Of a DNA stretch of 64,000 bases, positions 9,814 through 18,468 are shown piece by piece. Under the pieces are notes generated by a model. The model saw only the letters and a list, made by a program, of their open reading frames with translations, did not search any database and was not told where the DNA came from. Source of the stretch: Sandaracinaceae bacterium. GTDB lineage: Bacteria > Myxococcota_A > Polyangia > Polyangiales > Sandaracinaceae. The position numbers and the translations under genes were made by a program. The stretch lies in the NCBI GenBank assembly GCA_019637095.1, contig JAHBWG010000003.1, forward strand, positions 62,001 through 126,000, in the 5' to 3' direction. How positions within the stretch are numbered: position 1 is the first letter of the stretch; every line of letters starts with the position of its first letter.

Positions 9814-10655
9814 TGGCGGCGCCGCGGCTCAAGAGCTCGCCCCGCATGGCGGCGGTCACCACCGCGAACGACGCGGCGGTCTACGACGCGCACGTCGTGC
9901 CGCGCTACAGCGCGCTCTTCGGCCGGCTGCTCCTCGCGCACGTGCCCGAGCGCGAGCGGGTGCAGGTGCTCGACGTGGGCTGCGGGACGGGGCACCCCGC
10001 GCTCGAGATCCTCTCGCGCATCGATCCGGGCGGGCGGGTGATCGCGATCGATCCCGACGCGGCGCTGCTCGACGTCGCGCGGCGACGCGCGCTCGACGAC
10101 GCGGGGCGGCGGATCTTCTTCAAGGTCGCGAGCGCCGAGGAGCTCGACTTCGGCAGCGAGGTCTTCGACGTCGTGACCGGCAACCTCGCGATGGGCGCGT
10201 GGACGGCGCCCGAGCGCGCGCTCGCGGAGCTCTCGCGGGTGCTCGTCGAGGGCGGGCGCCTGCTCTTGACCCAGGCGCTCGAGGGGACCTTCGAAGAGGT
10301 GTTCGACATGTTCCGCGAGCTCGCGCTGCGGCGCGACGACGCCGCGCTGTCCGCGCGGATCGAGCGCGTGGCGCTGCGCTACCCGAGCGCGCAGACGCTC
10401 GAGGCGGTGATCGCGAACGCGGGCTTCGGCGACGTCCGGGTCAAGACCGAGGAGTTCCAGCTCCCGTTCGGCTCGGCCAAGGAGGTCCTCGCGGACCCGA
10501 TGCTGCGCTTCGTCGCGGTGCCGGAGTGGCGGTGGATCGCCGGCTTCGACGAAGACGGCCTGCTCGAGGAGGCGGTCCGCCAGCTCGACACCTACTTCGG
10601 CGGCGGACCGCTCACCCTGCGCGTCCACGCCGGCCTCGTCATCGCGCGCGCGTGA
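9813..10655 (+). CDS. Class I SAM-dependent methyltransferase
   Basis: The 280-residue protein carries SAM-binding motif I as VLDVGCGTGHPALE near residue 50 and an acidic motif II (VIAIDPDAALLD) of the UbiE/Methyltransf_11 type. The C-terminal half is helical and probably holds the acceptor. The substrate is not predictable. Its ATG at 9813 shares one base with the stop of the HEAT-repeat gene. A second in-frame ATG at 9846 would remove 11 residues. It converges with the CPBP protease gene. Confidence 0.85.
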   Translation: MAAPRLKSSPRMAAVTTANDAAVYDAHVVPRYSALFGRLLLAHVPERERVQVLDVGCGTGHPALEILSRIDPGGRVIAIDPDAALLDVARRRALDDAGRRIFFKVASAEELDFGSEVFDVVTGNLAMGAWTAPERALAELSRVLVEGGRLLLTQALEGTFEEVFDMFRELALRRDDAALSARIERVALRYPSAQTLEAVIANAGFGDVRVKTEEFQLPFGSAKEVLADPMLRFVAVPEWRWIAGFDEDGLLEEAVRQLDTYFGGGPLTLRVHAGLVIARA

Positions 10656-10660
10656 GCGCG

Positions 10661-11473
10661 TCATTCTTCCGGCACCGCGTCCGCCGGCGCTGCGCCGAAC
10701 GTCCGGCGGTCGAACGCCACGAGGAGCGCCGCGAGCCCGAGGTACGAGGCCGTCGCGATCGTGAGGGGCGCGAGCTCGCCCGCGGCCTGGCTCGTGTTGG
10801 AGAGGTGCGCGCCGACGTGCAGCAGCACCGCGAGGAGCAGGCTCCCGCCGGTCCGCTGGTAGACCCACGTGAACATCACGCTGCCCGCGAGGAAGTAGGG
10901 GAGCATGATCGCCATCTCGATCGGCGTGGTGCCGACCGAGATCAGCATCGGCAGGTGCCAGAGCGCCCAGAAGAGACCGAGCACGAGGCTCGCGCCCAGC
11001 GCGCCGTAGCGAGGGATCAACCGCGGCAGCGCGTAGCCGCGCCAGCCGATCTCCTCGCCGATGGGGACGAGGAGGGCCCCGAGCACGGCGGTCCCGCTCG
11101 CGGGTAGCCAGAGCCAGGGGCCGCCCTCGTTGCCCGGGACCAGCGCGTAGGCGGCGCGCCCGACGAGGAAGGTCAGCGTGGGCAGCCCGAGCGCGGCGAG
11201 GTACCAGCGCGGACCCACCCGCCAGGCGAGGAGCCCGCGCAGCAGCGCGCGCACGCGGGGCCACCCGCCCTCGCGCCGGCTCGCCACGACCGCCGCGATC
11301 GCGGGCCCGAAGATCGCGAGCGGCGCGCCCGCCATGAGCTCCTCGGCCGGTCCGTCGATCGCGCCGAGCGCCGCGAGCGACGGCGGGATCAGCGGGACCC
11401 ACGTCACCACGAAGGCCAGGGCGAAGAAGAGCGCGGTGCCGGCGAGACCTCGCGAGGGCGATCGCCGGGTCAA
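10661..11473 (-). CDS. CPBP family intramembrane glutamic endopeptidase
   Basis: The 270-residue protein is multi-pass and has the three CPBP (CAAX protease and bacteriocin-processing/Abi) motifs. These are EEIGWRGYALPRL (EExxxR) near residue 145, FWALWHLP (FxxxH) near 175 and the later HVGAH. Such proteins are membrane proteases of prenylated or other substrates. No ATG fits; the TTG at 11473 overlaps the TGA of the upstream phosphoesterase gene, implying translational coupling in the operon P460, phosphoesterase, CPBP. Confidence 0.88.
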   Translation of the reverse strand: MTRRSPSRGLAGTALFFALAFVVTWVPLIPPSLAALGAIDGPAEELMAGAPLAIFGPAIAAVVASRREGGWPRVRALLRGLLAWRVGPRWYLAALGLPTLTFLVGRAAYALVPGNEGGPWLWLPASGTAVLGALLVPIGEEIGWRGYALPRLIPRYGALGASLVLGLFWALWHLPMLISVGTTPIEMAIMLPYFLAGSVMFTWVYQRTGGSLLLAVLLHVGAHLSNTSQAAGELAPLTIATASYLGLAALLVAFDRRTFGAAPADAVPEE

Positions 11474-12897
11474 TGGAAGTTGTCGCGACAGATCTGCTGG
11501 CGCGCCTCGTCGATCGGCGCCGGCGCGAGCGTCGGCGGCTCGAGGCGCGGCGGCGCGTCGAAGTCGAACATGTCGAGCAGCGGCCAGGCGTTCGCGTCGC
11601 GACCGCTCAGCGCGGGCAACAGGTAGCGCGCCTGCAGGAGGCGCAGGACGCTCGCGAGGTCGGTGACGTGCGGGCTCACGTGGCCGCGGCGCGCGTAGGG
11701 GCTCACGACCCACAGCGGCACCCGGAAGCCGAGCCGATCGAAGTCGCCCGCCGCGGAGCCGGCGCCGCGATCCGGCGGGAAGTCGTTCGGGTGGCACGCC
11801 TCGGGCGGCGGCACGTGGTCGTAGAAGCCGCCGTGCTCGTCGTAGGTGACGATGAGCGCGGTGCGCGCCCAGAGCGGGCTCGCCATCACGCGGGTCACCA
11901 CCTCGCGCACCCAGGCCTGCCCGAGCTGCGGGTTCGCGGGCGGGTGCTCGTCGGTCGCCTCGACGCCCGCCGCGAAGTCCCACACCGGATCGAGGTACGA
12001 GACGGAGGGCAACGTGCCCGCCTCGAGCTGCGCCCAGAACTCGTCGATCGGCTGCACGCGCGCGCGCCGCTGCGGGCGCAGCGCGTAGTGCGGGTAGCCG
12101 CCGAAGACGAACGGCACCGACGCGTGGAACACGCCCCAGCTCACCCCGGCGCGTTCGAGCTGCTCGAACACGACGTGGTCTCCGTCCGCCGGGATGCGCC
12201 CCGTGTCGACCGCGCCGTTGCTGATGCGGCCGAACGAGGTGCCCGAAAGGAGATAGAAGCGGTTCACCCACGTCGGCCCGAGCATCGAGCAGTGGTGGTG
12301 ATCGCTGAACGCGAACGTGCGCGCGAGATCCCAGTAGAAGGGCAGATCGGTCTCGTCGAGGTAGCCCATCGCGCGGCGGCCGTTCGGCTGGTTCGTGACG
12401 ACGAAGCCGTCGTTGGCGCCCCCGTTGTACTGGCGGTGCGAGCCGTTCCAGGAGTGCGAGACGTCGACGATGCAGTAGTCGGTCGTGTGGAACGGCTCGA
12501 CGGGGGTGCCGGCGGCGTCGGGGTTCTGCGCGCCCTCGGGGAGGCCATCGACCCCCGGCATCGTGCCGAAGTAGTGGTCGAAGCTGCGGTTCTCCTGGAG
12601 CAGGATGATGAAGTGATCGATGCGGATGTCCTCGCCGATCGGGAGCTCCGCGCCGAGCGTCTGCCACGGCATCGCGCCGCGGGAGTAGGCGCACGAGGTG
12701 CGGCCCGCGGATGCCTCGGACTCGGGGATGCGCGTGATCGCGCCCGCGTCGTAGCTCGGGCCGGCGTCGGTGCCGGCGTCGTGGCCCGCGTCGTGGCCGG
12801 CGCCGCCGTCCTCGGGGGACGCGCCGTCGCAGCCGGCGGCGAGCAGCGCGAGCGCGGCGAGCGCGGCGGGCGGGCGGAGCGGAAGCGCAGCGAGCAT
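11470..12897 (-). CDS. Phospholipase C/acid phosphatase family lipoprotein (phosphoesterase)
   Basis: This 475-residue protein starts with a signal peptide and lipobox LLAAGC, followed by a His-Asp-Ala-Gly linker. The phosphoesterase domain (PF04185 type, as in AcpA and phospholipase C) fills about residues 90-445, with the hallmark QENRSFDHYFG near 100, the metal-ligand stretch DEHGGFYDHV near 355 and a C-terminal tail. It probably hydrolyses phosphate esters at the cell surface. It begins four bases after the P460 stop and its stop overlaps the CPBP start. Confidence 0.9.
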   Translation of the reverse strand: MLAALPLRPPAALAALALLAAGCDGASPEDGGAGHDAGHDAGTDAGPSYDAGAITRIPESEASAGRTSCAYSRGAMPWQTLGAELPIGEDIRIDHFIILLQENRSFDHYFGTMPGVDGLPEGAQNPDAAGTPVEPFHTTDYCIVDVSHSWNGSHRQYNGGANDGFVVTNQPNGRRAMGYLDETDLPFYWDLARTFAFSDHHHCSMLGPTWVNRFYLLSGTSFGRISNGAVDTGRIPADGDHVVFEQLERAGVSWGVFHASVPFVFGGYPHYALRPQRRARVQPIDEFWAQLEAGTLPSVSYLDPVWDFAAGVEATDEHPPANPQLGQAWVREVVTRVMASPLWARTALIVTYDEHGGFYDHVPPPEACHPNDFPPDRGAGSAAGDFDRLGFRVPLWVVSPYARRGHVSPHVTDLASVLRLLQARYLLPALSGRDANAWPLLDMFDFDAPPRLEPPTLAPAPIDEARQQICRDNFH

Positions 12898-12901
12898 CGG
12901 A

Positions 12902-13465
12902 TCACCTCGAGGGAGCGAGCGCGCTCAGCGCGAGCGCGGGGCTCAGGACGGAGTCGTCGTCCGTCGCCGAGCCGTGGCAGTGGTTGCAGCTCAGGATCGC
13001 ACCGCCTTCGGGCGGTGTGTAGCCGTCTCCGTCGGCGGGGCCCTCGCCGCGCCAGCGGATCGACGGCGCGCGACCCGGCGCGAGCGCGAGGTCGAAGAAC
13101 TCCCAGCCGCGCGCGCCCTCGGCGTTGTAGCCGGCGCCGCGCTTGACCATCGCGTGCACCTCCGGCGCGCTCGGGTCGCCGCGCCGCGTCTCGACGCGCA
13201 CGATCCGGGTGCCGACGGGGAACTCGCGCGCGCCCGCGGGCGGGCGGCGGTCGAGGTAGATCGCGCTCTCCCCGAAGTGCGTCGGCGGCACCGGATCGAT
13301 CCCGCGCTCGAAGCGCTCCCACTCGCGGAAGCGCGCGAAGTCGGCGGCGAACGCGATGTAGGGCGCCTCGAGCGCGTCGCGCGCGCCCTCGGGCGCGTCC
13401 GGCTCGCCGCACCCGGCGAGCGCGGCGGCGACGAGCAGGCAGGGCGCGCGGCGAGCGACGAGCAC
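12902..13465 (-). CDS. Cytochrome P460 family protein, lipoprotein-like
   Basis: The 187-residue product has a short leader ending in LAGC, so it is probably lipid-anchored. A P460-type domain follows: FREWERFERG near residue 45, a central RIVRVE strand, MVKRGAGYN, WEFFDLAL, and a C-terminal heme site CNHCH. P460 proteins are monoheme enzymes related to hydroxylamine oxidation or NO chemistry, but many members are uncharacterised. The GTG at 13465 lies two bases after a GAGGAG stretch, so the exact start is uncertain. It is the first gene of the P460-phosphoesterase-CPBP operon and divergent from the quinone oxidoreductase. Confidence 0.82.
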   Translation of the reverse strand: MLVARRAPCLLVAAALAGCGEPDAPEGARDALEAPYIAFAADFARFREWERFERGIDPVPPTHFGESAIYLDRRPPAGAREFPVGTRIVRVETRRGDPSAPEVHAMVKRGAGYNAEGARGWEFFDLALAPGRAPSIRWRGEGPADGDGYTPPEGGAILSCNHCHGSATDDDSVLSPALALSALAPSR

Positions 13466-13574
13466 GGCTCCTCGTCGTAGCGCCGAACCGCGGGCGCGCG
13501 CAACGCGCCCCGGGTCACGATCGCGCGACGACGGCGCTTTGCAAACGACGGTTCCCGTCCCACGATCGTGCCCG

Positions 13575-14552
13575 ATGCCGAACGCGATCCGCTTCCACGC
13601 CCACGGCGGGCCCGAGGTGCTCCGGCTCGAGGGCGTCACCGTGGGCGCCCCCGGGCCCGGCGAGGCGCGCGTGCGCCACACCGCCATCGGGCTGAACTTC
13701 ATCGACACCTACCACCGCACCGGCCTCTACGCGGTCGACGGGCTTCCGTCCGGGATCGGGATGGAGGCGGCGGGCGTGATCGAGGCGCTCGGCGACGGGG
13801 TGACCGACCTCGCGGTCGGCCAGCGCGTCGCGTACGCGTCGGGCCCGCTCGGCGCGTACGCCGAGGTGCGCGTCATCCGCGCGGATCGCCTCGTGCCGAT
13901 CCCCGACGGGGTGAGCGACGAGGTCGCGGCCGCGGCGCTCCTCAAGGGGATGACCGTCGAGTATCTCGTGCGACGCACCTACCCGGTGAAGCGCGGCGAG
14001 ACGGTCCTGTGGCACGCGGCGGCGGGCGGCGTGGGGCTGCTCGCGATGCAGTGGCTCGCGCACCTCGGCGCGACGGTGATCGGCACGGCGAGCACCGACG
14101 ACAAGGCGGCGCTCGCGCGCGCGCACGGCGCGGACCACGTGATCGTCTACACGCGCGAGGACTTCGTGGCGCGCGTGCGCGAGCTGACCGGCGGCGCGGG
14201 CGTGCCCGTCGTGTACGACTCGGTCGGCAAGACGACGTTCCGGGGCTCGCTCGCGTGCCTGCGCCCGCGCGGCCTCTACGTCGGGTTCGGCAACGCGTCG
14301 GGCAAGCCCGAGCCGTTCGACGTGACCGAGCTCGCCCGCCTCGGCTCGCTCTACATGACGCGGCCCACCCTGATGACCTACACCGCGAGCCGCGCCGAGC
14401 TGCTCGCGAGCGCGCGCGCGCTCTTCGACGTGATCGCGAGCGGCGCGGTCGACGTCGAGGTGCGGCAGCGCTTCGCGCTCGCCGACGCGGCCGAGGCGCA
14501 CCGCGCGCTCGAGGCGCGCGAGACGATGGGCTCCTCGGTCCTCGTGCCGTGA
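13575..14552 (+). CDS. qor: NADPH:quinone oxidoreductase (zeta-crystallin type)
   Basis: The 325-residue protein is a zinc-free medium-chain dehydrogenase/reductase of the QOR class. The substrate-side GLNFIDTYHRTGLY near residue 40, the AAAGGVGLLAMQ nucleotide-binding loop near 148 and the C-terminal strand are all conserved. It transfers hydride from NADPH to quinones. An ATG 12 codons further upstream is possible but gives no conserved residues. It is divergent from the P460 gene and lies upstream of the foreign-looking Fic gene. Confidence 0.92.
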   Translation: MPNAIRFHAHGGPEVLRLEGVTVGAPGPGEARVRHTAIGLNFIDTYHRTGLYAVDGLPSGIGMEAAGVIEALGDGVTDLAVGQRVAYASGPLGAYAEVRVIRADRLVPIPDGVSDEVAAAALLKGMTVEYLVRRTYPVKRGETVLWHAAAGGVGLLAMQWLAHLGATVIGTASTDDKAALARAHGADHVIVYTREDFVARVRELTGGAGVPVVYDSVGKTTFRGSLACLRPRGLYVGFGNASGKPEPFDVTELARLGSLYMTRPTLMTYTASRAELLASARALFDVIASGAVDVEVRQRFALADAAEAHRALEARETMGSSVLVP

Positions 14553-14596
14553 CCCGGCGGTTGCCGCCCCGCCGGGGATCGTGCTCAGATCATGCC

Positions 14597-15943
14597 ATGC
14601 TGGCAGGAACTCCTTACGCCCTCGCGCCGGCGAGCGCCTCAGCGATCGACGAGGAGCTGCGGAGGCTCTCGGGCCGCGTCGAGCTACTCCGCGGGGCGAA
14701 CACGCTCACACCGGACACACTGCGCGACTACTACGGGGAGCGCCGCTTCGAGCAGATCGCAGAGTCGAACGCACTCGAAGGCAGTCCGTTTGGAGTCCGC
14801 GAGACGCAGCTCGCCATTGTGAGGGGGATCACCCTCACCGGGCACGACCCCGCTTGGTCACGAGATGCTCGGGCCTTGCACGCCGCACTCGAGAAGATGG
14901 TCGAACTCGCTGCGCGCACGGCCGGTCCGACAACGATTGGCGAGCTTCATGTCATTCACCAACAGCTCTTCGGAGACCGCCCCGGCGGTGGTGTGTTCAG
15001 GAGAGTGCCGGTGGTGATCGGCGGCGCAGCGCACACCCCCCCGTCGACGTGGCAAGAGGTCATGACCGCGATGGAGGCGTGGGAGAGATGGTCAGCCGAC
15101 AACTCACACCTTCCCGCTCCCTTTCGTGCTGTCGTCCTCCATGCCTGGCTGGTGCACGTGCATCCGTACATCGACGGTAACGGGAGAACGGCACGCGCAG
15201 TAACGAACCTGGAGCTCATCCGGGCGGGCTACCCGCCCATCATCGTTCGGCGCAAGGACCGTGAACGTTACTACGCCGCGCTCGCCGAATCGGATGAGGG
15301 CGGCGACCTCGGGCCGTTGTTCGAGCTCTTCCTCGCCCGAATCGACGATGCCTTGCGGGATCTAATCCGAAGCGCGGAAAGACGACAAGGCTACGATGAG
15401 GTGCAGGCCAAGCTTCGCTCCGCGTACGAGCGCCGCCTCGATATCTGGGACCGCGCCGTCGACCTGTTCGCGTCGATCCTCACGGAACAACTCGCGGCGG
15501 CGGCCGGGACCCTCGCCACGGCTTCGCTGCATCCGCTCCGAGAGCATCTCGAGCTAGACGATTTCATCGCGCTCTGCAACGGACAGCCATCTGGTAACAC
15601 ATGGCGATTCACAATCGCCATCGAGGTTCCGGGCCTCGGGAAAGGACGCTACTTGGCGTGGACGGGGTATCGAAGCCATGAGATGCGACGCACGACCGAC
15701 GTAAGCCAGCCCGGGCCTTCCTTGTTCTTCTCGATCGAGACGCCGAGAGCCTACCCGCGATGGAAGCTCGCGAACGAACGAGCTCCCGGAGTCCTCGAGA
15801 TGACGGTCGCGCTTCCCGGGGCCGATGCATGGTACTGCCGCGCGTGGAGTGGGGAGATTGACAGGCTCGGACCGAGCGATGCCGCAGCTCGCATCGCTGC
15901 GGCGGTCGTCGCGGCCGCCGCCGACGGAACGGGCATTGCGTAG
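14597..15943 (+). CDS. Fic family protein (class II, autoinhibited AMPylase type)
   Basis: This 448-residue protein has the Fic catalytic motif HPYIDGNGRTAR at residues 189-200, containing the catalytic His and the nucleotide-binding GNGR. The N-terminal helix at 57-62 reads SNALEG, which matches the S/TxxxEG/N inhibitory motif of class II Fic enzymes. Such proteins usually transfer AMP to Ser/Thr/Tyr side chains. The C-terminal 170 residues form a domain I do not recognise. The gene is visibly lower in G+C and codon bias than its neighbours, suggesting recent acquisition. No antitoxin-like gene is beside it. Confidence 0.9.
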   Translation: MLAGTPYALAPASASAIDEELRRLSGRVELLRGANTLTPDTLRDYYGERRFEQIAESNALEGSPFGVRETQLAIVRGITLTGHDPAWSRDARALHAALEKMVELAARTAGPTTIGELHVIHQQLFGDRPGGGVFRRVPVVIGGAAHTPPSTWQEVMTAMEAWERWSADNSHLPAPFRAVVLHAWLVHVHPYIDGNGRTARAVTNLELIRAGYPPIIVRRKDRERYYAALAESDEGGDLGPLFELFLARIDDALRDLIRSAERRQGYDEVQAKLRSAYERRLDIWDRAVDLFASILTEQLAAAAGTLATASLHPLREHLELDDFIALCNGQPSGNTWRFTIAIEVPGLGKGRYLAWTGYRSHEMRRTTDVSQPGPSLFFSIETPRAYPRWKLANERAPGVLEMTVALPGADAWYCRAWSGEIDRLGPSDAAARIAAAVVAAAADGTGIA

Positions 15944-15949
15944 GCGGCG

Positions 15950-17536
15950 GTGACGTCGTTCCGTGCGCTGGTCGACACCTCCGGGCGCGTCGCGGCGACG
16001 CGCTCGCGGCGCGAGAAAGAGGCCCTGCTCGCCGCGCTGCTGACCCGGCTCGCGCCCGACGAGATCGCGCCGGGCATCGCGTACGTCTCGGGCGCGCTGC
16101 CGCAGGGGCGCATCGGCGTGGGCTGGGCCGCGCTGCGCGACCTCGACGCGGGACCGCCCGCGGCGGCGCCGAGCCTCGCGATCCGCGAGGTGCACGCGCG
16201 GCTCGACGCGCTCGCGGCGATCGAGGGCGCGGGCAGCAAGCGGCGGCGCGAGGAGGCGCTCGGCGCGCTGTTCGCGCGCGCGACCGCGGACGAGCGACGC
16301 TTCCTCGTCGCGCTGCTCGGCGGCGAGCTGCGGCAGGGCGCGCAGACCGCGCTCGTGCTCGAGGCCGCCGCGCGCGCGAGCGGGATCGACGCGGCGACGC
16401 TCCGGCGCGCCGCGATGCTCGCCGGCGACGCGGCGCAGGTCGCGACCGCGGCGCTGACCGAGGGCGAGGCCGCGCTCGCGCGCTTCCGGCTCACCCCGCT
16501 CACGCCCATCCTGCCGATGCTCGCGTCGCCGTCGGAGGGCGTCGACGACGCGCTCGGCGCGCTCGGCGCCGCGGCGCTCGAGGTGAAGCTCGACGGCGCC
16601 CGCGTACAGATCCACAAGGCGGGCGCCGAGGTGCGCGTGTGGAGCCGCAAGCTCCACGACGTGACCGATCGCGTGCCCGAGATCGTCGAGGCGGTCGCGG
16701 CGCTGCCCGCGCGCGAGCTCATCCTCGACGGCGAGGCGATCGCCCTCGACGCCGACGGCAGGCCGCACCCGTTCCAGACGACGATGCGGCGCTTCGGCCG
16801 GCGCACGAACGTCGCGGCGATGCGCGAGACGCTGCCGCTCGCGCACCTGGCGTTCGATCTCCTGTTCCTCGACGGCGCGCCGCTGCTCGACGCGCCGGCC
16901 TGCGAGCGCTTCGCGGCGCTCGACGCGGTGGTGCCGGCCGCCGCGCGCGTCGAGCGCCGCGTGACCGACGACCCGGACGAGGCCGCCCGCTTCTACGACG
17001 AGGTGCTCGCGCGCGGCCACGAGGGGCTGATGGCCAAGCGCCTCGACGCGCCCTACGAGGCCGGCCGGCGCGGCGCGGCGTGGCTCAAGGTCAAGCCCGC
17101 GCACACGCTCGACCTGGTGGTGATCGCGGTCGAGGACGGATCGGGCCGCCGGCGCGGGTGGCTGAGCAACCTGCACCTCGCCGCGCGCGAGCCGCGCGAC
17201 GGAACGTTCGTGATGCTCGGCAAGACGTTCAAGGGCATGACCGACGAGCTGCTCGCGTGGCAGACCGAGCGCCTCGGCGCGCTCGCGCTCGGCCGCGACG
17301 GGCACGTGACGCACGTGCGCCCGGAGCTGGTCGTCGAGATCGCGCTCGCCGGCGTGCAAGCGAGCCCGATCTACCCGGCGGGGCTCGCGCTGCGCTTCGC
17401 GCGCGTGCGGCGCTACCGCCCCGACAAGTCCGCCCGCGACGCCGCCACGATCGACGAGGTCCGCGCGCTCTTCGACGCCGGCCCCTCGGGCGCTGCCGGG
17501 GCCTCCCCGGCGGACCCGGCGCGGCGTTCGCGCTAG
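15950..17536 (+). CDS. ATP-dependent DNA ligase
   Basis: The 528-residue protein is a LigB/archaeal-type ATP-dependent ligase. The N-terminal DNA-binding domain (1-190) is followed by the adenylation domain with the AMP-accepting Lys213 in EVKLDGARVQ, motif III LDGEAIAL, AFDLLFLDG, motif IV EGLMAKR and motif V AWLKVKP. A C-terminal OB domain is present. It joins nicks with ATP and is accessory to the usual NAD-dependent LigA. The start is GTG at 15950, six bases after the Fic stop. Its composition is normal for the genome, unlike the Fic gene. Confidence 0.94.
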   Translation: MTSFRALVDTSGRVAATRSRREKEALLAALLTRLAPDEIAPGIAYVSGALPQGRIGVGWAALRDLDAGPPAAAPSLAIREVHARLDALAAIEGAGSKRRREEALGALFARATADERRFLVALLGGELRQGAQTALVLEAAARASGIDAATLRRAAMLAGDAAQVATAALTEGEAALARFRLTPLTPILPMLASPSEGVDDALGALGAAALEVKLDGARVQIHKAGAEVRVWSRKLHDVTDRVPEIVEAVAALPARELILDGEAIALDADGRPHPFQTTMRRFGRRTNVAAMRETLPLAHLAFDLLFLDGAPLLDAPACERFAALDAVVPAAARVERRVTDDPDEAARFYDEVLARGHEGLMAKRLDAPYEAGRRGAAWLKVKPAHTLDLVVIAVEDGSGRRRGWLSNLHLAAREPRDGTFVMLGKTFKGMTDELLAWQTERLGALALGRDGHVTHVRPELVVEIALAGVQASPIYPAGLALRFARVRRYRPDKSARDAATIDEVRALFDAGPSGAAGASPADPARRSR

Positions 17537-17550
17537 GCTCCCGCTCGGTG

Positions 17551-18468
17551 ATGATGCGCGGGCTCTTCGTCGCGATCGGCTGGCTGGGCATCGTGGGCTG
17601 CACGAGCGGCCCGCGCGTCCTCGTGACGGTCGAGAGCGACCTCGCGATCCCCGACGCGCTCGACGAGGTCCGCGTGGAGATCGCGGGCCGCGCGGCGAGC
17701 GCGCCGCTCACGGCGCCGGGCGCGCTCCCGGCGACCCTGGAGCTCCGCGGCGCCAACGATCGCCTCGGCCCGTACGAGCTCGTCGTCGTCGGCTCGCGTG
17801 GCGGCGCCGAGATCGGCCGGGTGACGCGCGCGCTCACGTTCGAGGCCGACGCGACCACGCGGCTCACCGTGCGCCTCGACGGCTGCGGCGGGCGGATCTG
17901 CGGCGCCGACGAGCGGTGCGACGCGGGCGCGTGCGTGCCGCTCGAGATGCCCGACGCGGGGCCGGCGCCGGACGGCAGCGCGCCGCTCGATGCTGGCCCG
18001 GACGACGCCGGCCCGCACGACGCTGGCGCCGTGGCGCGCGACGCGTGCCTGCCGGAGCTGTGCAACGGCCTCGACGACGACTGCGACGGCGACGTCGACG
18101 AGGCCGGGTGCGAGCCGTGCGCGCGCAGCGTCTTCGAGCGACGCGACTACTTGTCTTGCGAGCTGCCGCGGCCGCAGGCCGAGGCGCGCGCCTACTGCCG
18201 CGCGCGGGGCTACGACCTCGTCTCGATCGCGAGCGCAGCGGAGAACACGCACGTGTCGGGCACACGGACGGGTGAGCCGTTCCTCGGCCTCGTGCGCGCG
18301 AGCGGGCAGGACTTCGTGTGGGTCGACGGCGACCCGGGCACGTACCGCAACTGGCAGGGCGCGGGCCCGGGCGCGCAGGACTGCGCGACGATGCGCATGA
18401 CCGGGTCCTGGGTCACCACCGACTGCGCGAGCGCGCGCCCGTTCGTCTGCGCGCTCCCGCGCCCGTGA
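17551..18468 (+). CDS. Lipoprotein with MopE-like motif and C-type lectin-like domain
   Basis: This 305-residue protein has a lipobox (GIVGC) and a beta-domain with Cys-rich end (about 20-130). A DAGP-type flexible linker is followed by the putative metal-binding motif CNGLDDDCDGDVDE near residue 170 and a C-terminal lectin-like fold. The lectin part has FVWVDGDPGTYRNW, DCATMRM and the closing Cys of CALPRP, as in sulfatase-modifying or C-type lectin folds. It is probably a surface-exposed binding protein. ATG ATG at 17551; convergent with the M28 peptidase with no gap. Confidence 0.8.
   Translation: MMRGLFVAIGWLGIVGCTSGPRVLVTVESDLAIPDALDEVRVEIAGRAASAPLTAPGALPATLELRGANDRLGPYELVVVGSRGGAEIGRVTRALTFEADATTRLTVRLDGCGGRICGADERCDAGACVPLEMPDAGPAPDGSAPLDAGPDDAGPHDAGAVARDACLPELCNGLDDDCDGDVDEAGCEPCARSVFERRDYLSCELPRPQAEARAYCRARGYDLVSIASAAENTHVSGTRTGEPFLGLVRASGQDFVWVDGDPGTYRNWQGAGPGAQDCATMRMTGSWVTTDCASARPFVCALPRP

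Noticed and set aside
13006-13021. ACCGCC-TTCG-GGCGGT hairpin in the P460 gene
   Set aside because: It lies inside the coding region just before the heme motif and is explained by Gly/Pro codons, so I did not call it a terminator.
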